Shown here: positions 34,969 to 47,441 of the stretch, one piece after another | Numbering within the stretch: the stretch's first letter is position 1 | Layout of the letters: every line of letters begins with the position of its first letter | NCBI GenBank assembly: GCA_002197995.1 | Contig: NGZR01000006.1 | Coordinates: 1 to 64,000 of the forward strand | DNA from: Gaeumannomyces sp. JS-464 | Lineage: Eukaryota; Ascomycota; Sordariomycetes; Magnaporthales; Magnaporthaceae | Direction: 5' to 3' | DNA: 64,000 nucleotides | The notes under the pieces: model-generated | Database searches by the model: none | The model's input: the letters and a program-made list of their open reading frames with translations, nothing else | Told to the model about the DNA's origin: nothing | Made by a program: the position numbers and the translations under genes

Positions 34969-35789
34969 AATTCGTTAAAATGACCCAATCGCGTGGAAGG
35001 TTGGTTTCCAAGTACCAATTGGCCAAAATAGTACTGCCTTTTAACGATGATAAAAGGGGGATCGCTTAACCGCAACAGTTAACCTTTTAAATAACTATAG
35101 CCCATTTTTAATTGCTAAGCTAAATTAACTTTGCTTTACCACGGCCTTCCGATGTTGTAATAACTATAACGGCGGCGATTATACCTATAAGAAAGCCGGT
35201 TTCGTTAAAGTTATAAATGTCGTTATTTTAAATGCTATATTTAGCTATAATATTTCGTATAAGGTCGAACCACGCAAAAACGAGCTTGGGATTTTCGCAT
35301 TTGGCTTTTTAGTAATCGTACTTTCGAATCCAGCGCGTACCGAGCTTTGCGCGGCGCTTAACGAAGTTCGCGACCCAGTTTTTGCTAACAGCGCCCGCGT
35401 TGCGTTCGGCAAGCAATCGGTTAGCTATATTTTTAACACCAAAAGGCCGGGGGGGAAACGCTCGCGAATCCAGCTTAAATATGTACTTAATAAGCGCCTC
35501 CTTTTCGGATTTCGTTAATTTTCGTAATTTAGGCATAATGTCGCGTCGAGCAGGTTAGCCGTGCTTCCGACGCATTAATATCGTTTTCGCGACCGAGTAA
35601 ATTTTTGTAACCTTTCGTATGCTTAGTTTTAAGTTGGATTGCAAGGCTTAAAAGGTAAGCATTACCCGGCTTTCGTCGTTTCCCGTCGATATTGTTATTA
35701 GTGGAGGAATTGGTCGCGAAAAAAAAGTGTCGCGCGGTCGCGTGTCGTAATTTACTCGCTTGTATGGCCCACTTACTTGTAAACCACGT

Positions 35790-37304
35790 TATAACTTTTT
35801 TTTATTTCTTTTTATGCTTATAATTTGGGGTTTATAACTAATAAACCGTTTTAATTACTTATAGCTTTTCTTATTAAATTTAACCGGTAGTTTAATTTAT
35901 TTGTAAGTTATTTTTTTAAGCTAAAAGATTTCGAAAATAACGTTTCCTTTTTTTATATTTAATTTATCCAACGTAATTGTAACGATTTCCCCGCTCCAAG
36001 TACGTAATGTTATTAGTTATGTTTTTTAATTAATTTATTTTTTATTATAAGCAATTAGTATTTTTCGACCGTTTTTAATTAATACGGTTAGCGTTTTCGT
36101 TTTATGAAAATTTTATACCGTTTAACCGATTATAACAATACGTAATCGCTTTATATTTCGCAATCGATTATTACTTTAACCTTTTTCCTTTAATATTTTA
36201 TCCGAAATATTAATAAGTTATACGGTTAATGTAAATTTGTTATTGCGAAAGTTTTCGTTAGTGTTTCCTTTTTATTCCTAGTTTATACCCTTCGTTTAAG
36301 TGGTTTTTTTAATTTTTTAATAAAAAGAACGGGTATTGTACGTTCGCTTTTTTATCCGGGTTAAACGAAATATACGCCCGCGTAATTTCCTAATGTTAAA
36401 TTTACGCTTTTTATACTACACGTTTTTCGACTTTTATAATTTCGCACTTGTTTTAATCGAGCATTTTAATAATGCATAATATCGGGTACCGCTTATTTAG
36501 CTTAAAAATTTCGGTAAATTTACCGATTTAAGCTAATTACCACCGTGGCAATTGAAATATTAAACGGGGTTTAATTTTTAGCTCGCTTTTTAACTTTCGT
36601 CGAAAAAAATTGTATTTCAGTTTAGGTTATAAATAAAATTTGCATTTTTTGTAAATACATTTTGCTTAAAAAAAGTACAAATATTTAAAATGTTTTAAGT
36701 TAACGCTAAAGTAATTTTTAAAATTTAACGCTGTTTTATTTAGCTCGTTTACGTTATTAAACCGGTATTTAGCGTACCGACTTTTATTAGTTATTAAATT
36801 ACGATAAAAGTTATTCGTTATTTCCATTTGTAAAGGTAGCGTAATATAACGGTTTACCGGGGTATTTTAAAATTTTAACGTTTTAAAAACATTTAAATAC
36901 GTTAAATAGCGTAAAAACGCGCTAGTTTTTCCAGCTTTTACGAATTATAAATATAAAAGTCGTATTATTTAAGCCTTTTACGTACTTTTAAAACTTGGTT
37001 ATTTTAAAGTTTTAACCTTTTTAATTTACTTTCGCGTTAATATTGGAATTTTCCGATTTTTAAAAAAAGTGTATTTGGTTTAAAAGCTTTTTTCGGGTTT
37101 TTTTTCCTTTTAAATCGTTTGTTAAAGTTGCTTTTTTTTAAATTTAATAAAAAGCGGCGTCGTTTTTTTCTTTCGAATTTTTAAGTTTAATAACAATCCG
37201 TTATTTTCCCTCGCTATCGAATTCGATTTTAATAGCTTTAAATATAGCAATATTTCGTAATTTTCGAAAATATTATCTAATAACCTTTTTATTAAATTAA
37301 TATA
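35790..37304 (-). mobile_element. Gypsy C, region between gag and RT (strongly decayed)
   Basis: AT-rich, very stop-dense. By position between the RT start (28.5 kb) and the gag end (39.2 kb) it should hold the protease region of Gypsy C. No motif is secure. Confidence 0.4.
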
Positions 37305-39165
37305 ACGTGGTTTACAAATAAGTGGATTAAATAAACAAGTGGATTACTAACACGCGTTTACACGTTAATTAAACTTTATTTACAAATATTTCCATAATAA
37401 ATAATAGTAAACACAAGCGATAAAAGCAGGATTATCTTAGCCTTTTAAGCTATTAATTCGAATGCAAAATTAAACGTCCGAAGTGCCGCCAAAATCTACG
37501 CGGTTAACTATTTTACTTTCGCTTAGCGCAAAAGCGGCCAACCTGCTCGACGCGATAGCATGCCCAAATTACGAAAATTAACGAAATTTAAAAAAAAGGC
37601 GCTTGTTAAATACATACTTAAGCTAAATTCGCGAGCATTCCCTCCCCGGCTTTTTAATGTTAAAAATATAGCCAACCGATTGCTTGCCGAACGTAACGCG
37701 GGCGTCGTTAGGAAAAACTGGGTCGCGAACTTCGTTAAGCGCCGCGCAAAGCTCGGTACGCGTTAAATTCGAAAATACAATTACCAAAAAGCTAAATGCG
37801 AAAATCCCAAGCTCGTTTTTGCGTAATTCGATTTTATACGAAACATTATAGCTAAATATAGCATTTTAAATAACGACATTTACAATTTTAACGAAACCGG
37901 CTTTTTTATAAGCATAATCGCCGCCGTTATAATTATTATAACATTAAAAGGCCGTAGTAAAGCAAAACTGGTTTAGCTTAGCAATTAAAAATGGGTTACA
38001 GTTATTTAAAAGGTTAACTATTGCAATTAAGCGATTTTTCCTTTTATTATTGTTAAAAAGCAGTACTATTTAGCTAATTGGTATTTGAAAACCGACTTTC
38101 CACGCAATTAGGTTATCGTAATAAACGTTAACGGGTAAATTACGAACGAGCTCGGTTTAAAATGGATCCGGTATTTCGATAACACATTACAGCTCGTTTT
38201 ACGGAATTTTATCGTTTATTAGTGCTAAACGGTTACAAAAGCTACCATTCGACGAATTTCGAGCTTTATTGTTAAAAATATAACATTATTACGCTTTGCA
38301 TATTTCCGCATTTGTTTTACTTTTTTTAACCATTTAACGTTAAATGTTTCGGTTTAATAAAGCGGGCGTGCGGTTAATAAATCGAAAACCTAATAAAGTT
38401 ATACGTTAACCACGTAATTAAAGTCGAGTTTTTTTCGGCATTTAAAACAGCATTTTTTAATTTTATAACCGAAGGAAATATTCGAAAAGGCTTCCAAAAT
38501 GCTAACTTTGCTTTTTTTAATCCGGATTCGGTTTTGGAAAAGCTGGATGTAAAACTACGAACTTTAACTCCCTTGAAAACGCTTTTAAACAACCCCGAAC
38601 TTTGGACTTTTAAAACGCCGCGGACAGCCAAAAAAGCAACTTCGCAATTTAAACATATTAAAACTCGAATTACCAATTACTAAGGCAGTTTTCCAATATT
38701 TATGCTAACGGCTGTAAACCAAATCGCAAAAAAAACGAAAGCGATAATGCATAAAGTGGCTTTTTTCCGAGCAAAAATGTTTACGCTTAAAAAAGCGAAC
38801 GAAGCATTAAGTAAACGCCGGAAAGCCAAAAAAACACGTGTTTAATTAAAAGGGTTACTTATTGTAAACAAGGTACGAAATGTTTTAAACTAGGAGGAGC
38901 TGGATGGATAGTTACAGCAAGAAATGCGCGATTAGGGGGGTCCGGAAAAAAGGGCGACGGCGGCTCGTCGGCGATGTAACACTTGCGGCAAAACCGGACA
39001 TAATGCGCGCAATTGTTAAAAGGAAGTAAAAATGTCCGATATATATAGTTTCGAATAGTTTAAATAAATTCCTAGCGTTATTAGGTTGGCATGCGCGTCG
39101 ATTAACTGGAAGTCGGGTATTAGTAATCCATTCGCTTATTTAATTCACTTATTTGTAAACCACGT
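37305..39165 (+). mobile_element. Fot1/pogo-type transposon P4
   Basis: ACGTGGTTTACAAATAAGTG inverted repeat at the left and its complement at the right, TA duplications at 37,303-37,304 and 39,166-39,167. The plus-strand frame 37,560-37,766 (MPKLRKLTKFKKKALVKYIL, NWVANFVKRRAKLGTR) is the CENP-B-like DNA-binding part. DDE traces (YNFNETGF) lie near 37,885 with the catalytic Asp changed to Asn. Confidence 0.82.
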
Positions 39166-39530
39166 TATAACATATAGCTTATTATAATAGCACGTTTAAT
39201 TAAACGCTATTTCGGGGTATAATCTTTTTTATATTAAGCTTTTTTACGTTCGTTAAAAGTTTATTACCTAGTGGTTATTATTTCGTTAAAAGCAGTTAGT
39301 TTTAATACAGCTAATTTAACCGTATTTAAAACATTTCCCGTTTTTCGGGTTTTATTTTAGCTTTTTTTACTATTTTTATTACTAGTAAACGGCTTTCGTA
39401 CTAAAATTTATAAAATTAAAATATATTTCGTAAACCGTAATAGGTTATTATTTAGCCTTTTTTTTAATTAGCTTTGTTATTTTATACTGCATTTTTAAAA
39501 TTATATTTTTTTAATTTTTATTATCGTTTA
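39166..39530 (-). mobile_element. Gypsy C, gag C-terminal end with zinc-knuckle trace
   Basis: The minus strand near 39,330 reads GKCFKYG, matching the gag end of Gypsy B (GKCFKRGQTGHVKK at about 44,850). Both P4 and P5 border it. Confidence 0.5.
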
Positions 39531-41382
39531 ACGTGGTTTATAAACGAGTAGGCCATATAAATAAGTGGGCTACAACACGCGACCACGTAACGCTTTTTCT
39601 TTCGCGACCAATTCCTTTATTAATAACAATGTTAACGGGAAACGACGAAAGCCGGGTAATCCTTACCTTTCGGGCTTTGCAATTTAACTTAAAACTAAGC
39701 ATTCGAAGGCTGTAAAGATTTACTCGGTCGCGAGATCGACTTTAACGCGTCGGAAGCGCGGCCAACCTGCTCGACGCGATACCATACCCAATTTTCGAAA
39801 ATTAACGAAATCCGAAAAAGAGGCACTTGTTAAATACATATTTAAGCTGGATTCCCGCGCATTTCCTCCCCGGCCTTTTGGTGTTAAAAATATGGCTAAC
39901 CGACTGCTCGCCGAACGTAACGCGGGCGCCGTCGGTAAGTGCTGGGTTACGAACTTCGTTAAGCGCCGCGCAAAGCTCGGCACACGCTGGATTCGAAAGT
40001 ACGATTATTAAAATGCCAAATGCGAAAATCCCAAGCTCGTTTTTGCCTGGTTCGACCTTATACGGAACATTATAGCCAAATATGGCATTTTAAATAACGA
40101 CATTTACAATTTTAACGAAACCGGCTTCCTTATAGGCATAATCGCCGCCGTTATAGTTATTATAACATCGAAAAGCCGTAATAAAACAAAGCTAATTTAA
40201 CTTGGCAACCGGAAATGGGTTACAATTATTTAAAAGGTTAATTATTGCGGTTAAGTAATCCTTTTTTTTATTATCGTTAAAAGGCAATACCATTTGGCCA
40301 ATTAGTACTCGAAAACCGGCCTTCCACGCGATTAAGTCATTTTAACGAATGCTAACGGGTGAATTACGAACGAGCTCGGCCTGAAATGGATTTAGCATTT
40401 CGATAAACATATAATATCGCGCATAAAAGGCCCTTATCGTTTATTAATGCTGGACGGCTACGAAAGCTACTACTCGACGGATTTCGAGCTTTATTGCTAA
40501 AAATATAACATTATTACGCTTTGCATGCCTTCGCATTCGTTTTACTTCTTTTAGCCGCTTAACGTTAAATGCTTTAGCCCGTTGAAAAAAGCGTACGGTC
40601 GAAAAATCGAAAACCTGATAAAGTTACACGTTAGCCACGTAACTAAAGTTAAGTTCCTTTCGGCGTTTAAAGCGGCATTTTTTAACTCATAACCGAAAGA
40701 AATATCCAAAAAGGTTTCCGAAAAAGCTAGCTTTGCTCCTTTAATCCGGATTCGGTTTTAAAAGCTGAATGTAAGGTTACGGATTTTAACTCCCCCGAAA
40801 AAGCCTTTTAAACGCGCCGAATTTTAAACCTCCAAAACGCCCCAAACAGTTAAAAACGCAACTTCGCAATCCAAACATATTAAAACTCGGATTTCCAATT
40901 ACCGAAGCAGCTTTCCGTTACCATGCTAGCGGTTATAAACCAGTTTGCGAAAAAGGACGAGTTCGATAATGCATTAAATAGCCCTTTTTAAAGCGAAGTT
41001 GCTTCGTACGTAAAGCGAACGAAGCATTAAGCAAACGCCGGAAGGTTAAAAAACACGTGTTTAATAAGGAGGGTTACATATTGTTAAAAAGATACGAAAT
41101 ATTTTAAACCAGCAAAACCTAAATAGGCAGTTACAGTAAAAATGCGCGATTATAAGGGTTAAAAAAGGAGGGCGACGACGATTCGTCGGCGATGTGGCAT
41201 TTGCGGCAAAACGGACATAATACGCGCATTTGTTAGGAAAAAGTAGAAATGTCCGATATATACAGTTCCGAGTAGTTTAAATGGATTTCTGGCGTTATTA
41301 GGTTGGCATGCGCGTCGATTAACCGGAGGTTGGGGTGTCGTGGCCCACTCGCTTATGTGGCCCACTCGCTTATAAACCACGT
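39531..41382 (+). mobile_element. Fot1/pogo-type transposon P5
   Basis: Inverted repeats start ACGTGGTTTATAAACGAGTA, TA at 39,529-39,530 and 41,383-41,384. Near the right end the unit GTGGCCCACTCGCTTAT is doubled. Transposase fragments: a mirrored frame at 39,720-39,983 and plus-strand RKLTESEKEALVKYIFKLDS near 39,800, GKCWVTNFVKRRAKLGTRWI near 39,935, YNFNETGFLIGIIAAV near 40,107. The N-terminal segment differs from P2 and resembles P3, pointing to two subfamilies. Confidence 0.82.
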
Positions 41383-43834
41383 TAATATATTGGTAATATG
41401 GATAGGCTTACTAAATACGCTTTATTTTTACATATAAAGAAAGCAGCAACGTTATAAAGCTAGCGTACGTTTTTATTAAGCACGTAATAACGGAATACGG
41501 CACGCTAAACCGCTTAATTACGGATAAAAATAAGCTATTTACAAGCAAGTTTTAAAAAAGGCTTACGAGTAAGTTAAAAGCGGAACACTTTTTATTTATA
41601 ACTTACCACTTTTAAACAAATGGACAAACAAAGCGGACGAACCAAACCATAAAGCAATATTTACGTTATTACGTTAATACAAACAAAACAATTAGGTATA
41701 ACTACTTTTTATAGCTTAGTTCGCTTATAATAGCTTAATTTATAAAAGCATAGGAATTACATCGTTTTATGCGAATTACGGGTTTACGTTTATAGCGTAT
41801 AAGGAACCCAAAGCAGGAAAACATGCTTTAATAGCGGAAATACAAATAACGAAGTTTACTAAACTGCATAAACATTTCCAAATAAAACTAAAAAAGTTGC
41901 GGCACCGCATAGCTATTTAAATAAACAAAAAAAAAATCGAAAAACCGATTTTTAAAAAAAGGATAGCGTTTATTTTTTTCGACGAAATATTAAAACGAAA
42001 CGACTAAATAACAAGCTAAAATAAAAAACTAGGACTTTTTAAGGTATTAAAAAAGGGTTCGGACGTAATACAAATTCAATTACTACCGATTATAAAATCC
42101 TACCCGGTTTTTTATATTTCCTTATTCGAACTAGCGCTACCGGGCTTTAAAAGCGACAAGTTAATGGAAATCGACCCGGAATAAAAATACAAAATCGAAA
42201 AGATTTTGGATTATAAGCCGAGGAATAAGCTTAAAAAGTATTTAATTAAATGGAAAAGGTACGGTTACGAGGCACGTGGGAAAAGGAATTAACTTTAAAA
42301 ATTGCCAAAAAGCTTTATAGGAATATCGATAAAGCATTTACGGAAAGGTTAGCAAAGATAAAAAAGCGGGCCGTTTACCGCAGCCGTTTAACATACACCG
42401 GCCGTGCCTCGTGCGTATAAACGGCCGTAGCAGGAAAAACCTTAGCTTAGTTAAAAATCGAACTTAAAACCTCCGGTTAAAAGGTAAAATGTTACTACTA
42501 ACTACTAGGTTAAAAAGGTACATTTACCAAAACCAAATAGGGCAAAAAAGTTTGCACTAAACGGTTAGCAAAAAAAAAAAAAAAGGATAAAAGCTTAATA
42601 AGCTCCGAGGCAAGCCCGAAAACTTATTAACCTTTACGGTCGTGCCGGATTCGAACCCGAAACTTCGGCAAAAAGACTAAAGCCACGCTTAGTGGCCATA
42701 AATTAAAAAAATTGTTAAAAGGGTTACAATTTACTTTAGTTAAAAAGGCAAGCAAATCCAGGTTAGGATTAACCTTAAACGCCTGCTAGCCGAAGGAAAA
42801 GGAAGGAGCTACGGATGGTTAAACTGTGAAAAAGCCGGCGAGCTCCCGGTCGGCTTTTCCCGCTCGACACGCTTTAACTCCTTTATAGCGTTAATATTAC
42901 GACGAATTGCACGCATTTTCTTTTTAAAATACTTTTTTTTGCTTTCGCAAACGCTCGAGTTTGTTATTTAAAGTACGACGTTCGTTGTCCAAAGCGCGAC
43001 GTTTTTCCTTTACCGTTTCGATTTTCGCTTCCATTTGCTGGTATTAAAAGCTAATAAAACGAAGCTGCTCGGGTAAAAACCCAAAATGTCGCAACCTATG
43101 CGGTTCCGATTAAAGCACTCCACGTACCGAAAAAAGTTTTAAAAGGAGGCCTCGCACTTTTTACGCTTTAAAACTTCGTAATAGAAAAAGCAAAAAAGCA
43201 TTTTAATAAAAGAAAAAACGATTTAAGCAATAGGTTTTTGCGCTAAAAGGTTTTTTTCGTAAAAGGACGTTTTCGCACCCGATTAAACATTTTGTTAAAA
43301 TAAAAAGGGGATGGGAAATGGTAAAAAAGGAAAGTATTTACCATTAACAAAAGGCGGGGCGATAAAACGTGGTTAAAAGGATTTGGCTTAAAAGGGGAAA
43401 CCTAATATTACGACCAGTATGCAAACCCTAAAGCGGTAGGTCGAAAAGGGTTTTAAACGGTACTTTCGCCCCGCAGCCGAATACGTAAAGTTACGTAACC
43501 ACAGCTAAATCTTTGGATTTGTGTTAAAAAAACCACAAATCTATAAAGCCAAAAAAGATTTTTAAATTTGTGTTAAAAGAACCACAAATTTATAAATCCA
43601 ACTTAATATAAGGCAAAAGGCAGCGTGTATATAAAGGATGGATTTCCTACTGTTTTAGGTAGTTTTAACTAAAGCTTTGGCATTAGTTAACCTAAGTTAG
43701 CTCCTAAGCATCCCTTGGGCAAGCAATTAGATTGTCCTTTTAAGTTACGTGTTCCCCTGCTTACCAGCACTAGCGATACTGTTCTTACCACCCCCGAGGT
43801 GCTTTACTTTAAAAGCAGACCTTTAATTGTAACA
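41383..43834 (+). mobile_element. Gypsy chromovirus A, integrase-chromodomain-3' LTR end
   Basis: Plus strand. The integrase core begins with MDRLTKYALFLHIKKAAT near 41,400. The chromodomain reads YKIEKILDYKPRNKLKKYLI near 42,190-42,250. The PPT-like AAAAGGGGAAACC is just before the 3' LTR (L3, 43,406-43,834). The 5' two thirds are missing: P5 lies directly upstream and beyond it is Gypsy C in the opposite orientation. Confidence 0.75.
43406..43834 (+). repeat. Gypsy A 3' LTR (L3)
   Basis: 429 bp. The 5' end is TATTACGACC (TG to TA change) and the 3' end ATTGTAACA. It is homologous to L4. Confidence 0.75.
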
Positions 43835-46800
43835 TTTTAACGAAACGTATTATTTTAAACACCTTTTTTAAACGGCTTTACTTTAAAAGTAAAAGTCCGG
43901 TTATAACATTTTAACTAATCCTGTTTAGCACTTATTAAAGTACAAACAGTATAATTATAGCGATTGTAAAAACCAGCAAATTAGCACCCGCCCCCACTTT
44001 TAAATATAACGAAATGGTATATATTACCGTTAACGCCTTCGACTTTTTAAAAGTTGTAACGGGGGAGTTATAAAAAAGCAAGCTAAATTGGCCGCGGTAA
44101 AATCCAAAATAACGGAAATTAAAAAACAACTTAAACTTACGGTACTTACGTATAAATTACTTACGCCCGACAAATATAATAGGAAGAAAGGTAAGTTTTA
44201 AACCTTTTTTACTAAATGTAAAGGTTATTTTTTATTTTACTAAACCCATTTCGAAAAGAAAACAATAAAAAGTTGCTTACGTTATAACTCGTTTTAACGG
44301 CAAGGTTAAAAACTAATTCGAACCCATTTAAGCAAATTATTTAAAAGGTTTTTATAAATTAAACGAATTTACGAAAATCGTATTTGCTAATTTTAATAGG
44401 TTTGGAAAAAAAATCGCCAAAATGTTCAAATAAGTCGACGAAAAGCGAAAAGCCGAAAAAAAGCTACTTTAGTTCCGGTAAAAAGGAGCGGCGTTAACGT
44501 ACGTGTTAAAATTTTAGCGGTTTGTTAATAAACTCGATTAAACCGACCAAATTAAAATTACCCATTTTTATACTGGTTTACGTAACGACGTTAAAAATAA
44601 AATGGCTAAAGTTAAACGACCGAACACTTTTACTAAATACGTTATAATAAACGTTAAAATTAGCAATAAGCTATATAAACGAAAAGTAGAAAAAAAGCAA
44701 CAGTTAAAAAATGTGGTACAAAATAAAGCTAATTAAAAAAAGCTAAACAGTAATTATTTACAGTATTAAAAACTTATTTTAAACTAATAGATTTAAATGC
44801 AAAAGCTACGTATTAAAAAAAGTTAAGTTTAACGACCTTAATAACGGGAAATGTTTTAAACGCGGCCAAACAGGCCACGTTAAAAAATCCCTGCTTTTAA
44901 CGTAATGAACGACAAGCAGCGGTCGCCCGATAGGAAAACAGTAAAACAAACAAAACCTTGTGCCCCGAAACGGCGTTTAGTTAAACTTGTTATTACGAAA
45001 ACTCGTGCGTAACGCATTAGTCGAATAAAAACGCGTTAAGGTGGTACCCGAAAAGGAAAGTGGTTATAATGCGTAAAAAAACCTAGCAAAAGCTTTATTA
45101 AATTTAAATATAATAGCGAGGGTAAATCGGATATCGTTTTCGAACTTACGAAGCCCAAAAAAGGACGATATAATCGCTCGTATCGCTTTTAAAATCGAAA
45201 AAACAAATATAACCAGAAAACCGTTAAACTTAAAAAAAGTACGAAGCCCTACTAGAAAAAAGTAAAAGCGAAAAGGGAAATTCCTCGAACATTAATAACG
45301 AGATTAATTAAAAATTGTTAAGTTAAACTTATTTTACAAAAAAGCAAAAAGGGATTACAAAATCCAAAGTAATAACTTTAAAGTTCGATATTGTTTAAGC
45401 TTAAATTTCGCTTAAACTATCGAAAAACGACCGATGGTTTTAAAACTAGCTTAAACCCATTAGCGAAACTATGCATTTGGAACCGGCGTACGATAATAAC
45501 GAATAGTTTTTAAATTGGTTTTAAAACGATTAAACCGTTATATATTACGGAAAACCATATAGCGACGTGTTAAAAAAGGGATTACGCTATGCTAAAACAC
45601 ATTTGTTAAATTATCCAAATTTACGCGTTAATTCGATAAGGCATGTTAAACTTTTTTAAGCAAAATGGATGCAAAACGAGTGTAATGGCATTTAGTAGCT
45701 AAGTTAAAAGCGACTTTTTTCCAAAAAGGAAAGCAAAAGGGCTAGTTAGCATTTAAAAAGGGATTACTAACTTACGACTGCACGCCGCGGCTTTTAACAC
45801 GGGATACATATACCAAGCGAGGCTCGCACGACGAGCTTTTTTTTATCTTTAAAAGATAAACAGTTTTAGGATATATAAACCTAAAAGCTTTTTCACTTTA
45901 AAAACTAGTACCGGCACGAGTGCTACGAATAAGAGACTTTTTAAAATATTAAAAAAAAATTTAAACGTAAATTGTAAATTTTAACTACCACCGATTATAA
46001 AATCCCACCCGGTTTTTTACGTTTTTTTATTTAAATTAGCATTATTTAGTTTAAAGTTAAAAAGTTAATAAAGGTTAAGCTGGAAAACAAGTATAAAATC
46101 GAAATTTTTAAATATAGGTTTAAAAAACAAGCTTAAAATACTAATTAAATGAAAAAGTGCGGCTACCAAAAAAACGTGGAAAAAAACGATAAATTTAACA
46201 TTGTTAAAACTTTTTGCGAAATACCGATAGTATTAAAAAAGTTAATATAAATAACGTAAAAAAAATGTCCGGTAAGGCTTAAAATACCCCTTATAAAGGT
46301 AATTTACCAGAGTTAAACAAGCTAAAAGGTTAAATTAAAAGTAACCCGAAACGGCTAATTCGAAATAGCAAAAAATTTAAAAGCGAGTAAAAGAAAAGGT
46401 TAAAAAGGCTTACTTAACCGCCTTCGGCCTTCCTGCTAATACCTTTAATTTTCCATAAAATTAAATATTACGACAAATCGCTCGTATAAGCTTTTTACGC
46501 ATATTTATTTTTATTTTCGCAAACCTTAATTTTAGCAAAAAAAGCCCGATTTTACCTTTGCAACTTTAACTCCTTTTTCGTACGAAAATGCTAAAAATAA
46601 TAGAAAAAGTGTTAAAGGCAGGATTTAAATGTCGCAATGCCGCGAGCAACCCTGGCGATACACTTTCCACGAAAATGGTTGTTAAAAAATGCCGTATAAC
46701 GATTAAACTGTTAGCCTTACAATTGGAACAAAAAAGTACATTAATAGGAAAACAAAGATAAAAAAAAAGGTTATTACGTTAATAATTAAGCGCGTAAGTT

Positions 46801-47355
46801 TCGTTTTTGCATTTAACGAACATTTTAATTAAAAAAAGGTGGTAATTAGTAAAAAACGAAAATATTTACCATTAACGAAAAACGAGGCGGCAAATGGTGG
46901 CTAAAAAGATTTAGCTTAAAAAGGGAAACTTAATGTTACGACCGCATCTCCACGGGAAAAATGCGGGGCGACCGGAATAAAAGGAAAGGTTAAAACAGCT
47001 TTTACCAATGCTCGATTATGTAACTAAACGCCACGTAACCGGCGTTAAATATGTTAGCTATAAATATAGCCAACATATCCGGCAGGGATATAACAGCTAT
47101 AAGCGTGGCCAACACATTTAAACGGAGTTACAAAACAAACAGTTGCTATAAAGAGGAAGGGGTTTCCTATTACCCTAGATAGTTTCGACTAAGGCCTTGG
47201 CATCAGTCAACCTAAGTTAGCTCCCAGGCATCCCCTGGGGCAAGCAATCAGATTGTCCTTCTAAGTAACGTGTTCCCCCTGTTCACCAGATCAGCAGTAC
47301 TGTCCTATCCACCCCCGAGGTGCCCTACCCTAGGAGCAGACCCCTGATTGTAACA
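43835..47355 (+). mobile_element. Gypsy chromovirus B with gag but little pol
   Basis: The plus strand has a gag frame from about 43,950 (TNTIIIAIVKTSKLAPAPT, YNEMVYITVNAFDFLK), a capsid-like region (about 44,180-44,700) and a knuckle (CFKRGQTGHVKK, 44,850). By about 45,990-46,200 it is already in the integrase-end/chromodomain region, then the PPT and L4. RT, RNase H and most of integrase are not seen, so pol has been largely deleted. A partial LTR-like end near 43,870-43,910 may be its 5' LTR remnant. Confidence 0.65.
46934..47355 (+). repeat. Gypsy B 3' LTR (L4), partly free of RIP-like damage
   Basis: 422 bp, TGTTACGACC to TTGTAACA. From about 47,155 to its end it is GC-normal, for example CCCTAGGAGCAGACCCCTGA where L1 reads CCTTAAAAGCAAACCCTTAA. 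It is the edge of the AT-rich block. Confidence 0.8.
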
Positions 47356-47441
47356 CTGCCGCGCGGTAGTTTGGAGGGTTTCGCGGTTTATAAATGGGAA
47401 ATATTCGAGCTTGTCCGGACCATACTTTGCAATTATACTAG

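Larger units (their letters stand above)
28532..35789 (-). mobile_element. Fot1/pogo-type transposon P3, interrupted by a Copia element
   Basis: ACGTGGTTTACAAG-type inverted repeats at both ends with TA duplications at 28,530-28,531 and 35,790-35,791. The transposon halves are 28,532-29,575 and 34,969-35,789. The right half includes a minus-strand frame (35,309-35,536) with MPKLRKLTKSEKEALIKYIF and NWVANFVKRRAKLGTRWI. Its N-terminal exon region resembles P5, not P2. Confidence 0.85.

Noticed and set aside
42600..42720. tRNA-like segment on the minus strand with a perfect B-box (GGTTCGAATCC)
   Set aside because: A rough A-box is present, but the acceptor stem does not pair and the piece lies within the Gypsy 3' region. 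Probably a chance or element-embedded B-box.
13698..47355. CRISPR-like or satellite arrays
   Set aside because: No regularly spaced short repeats. The repeated segments are explained by transposon ends and LTRs.
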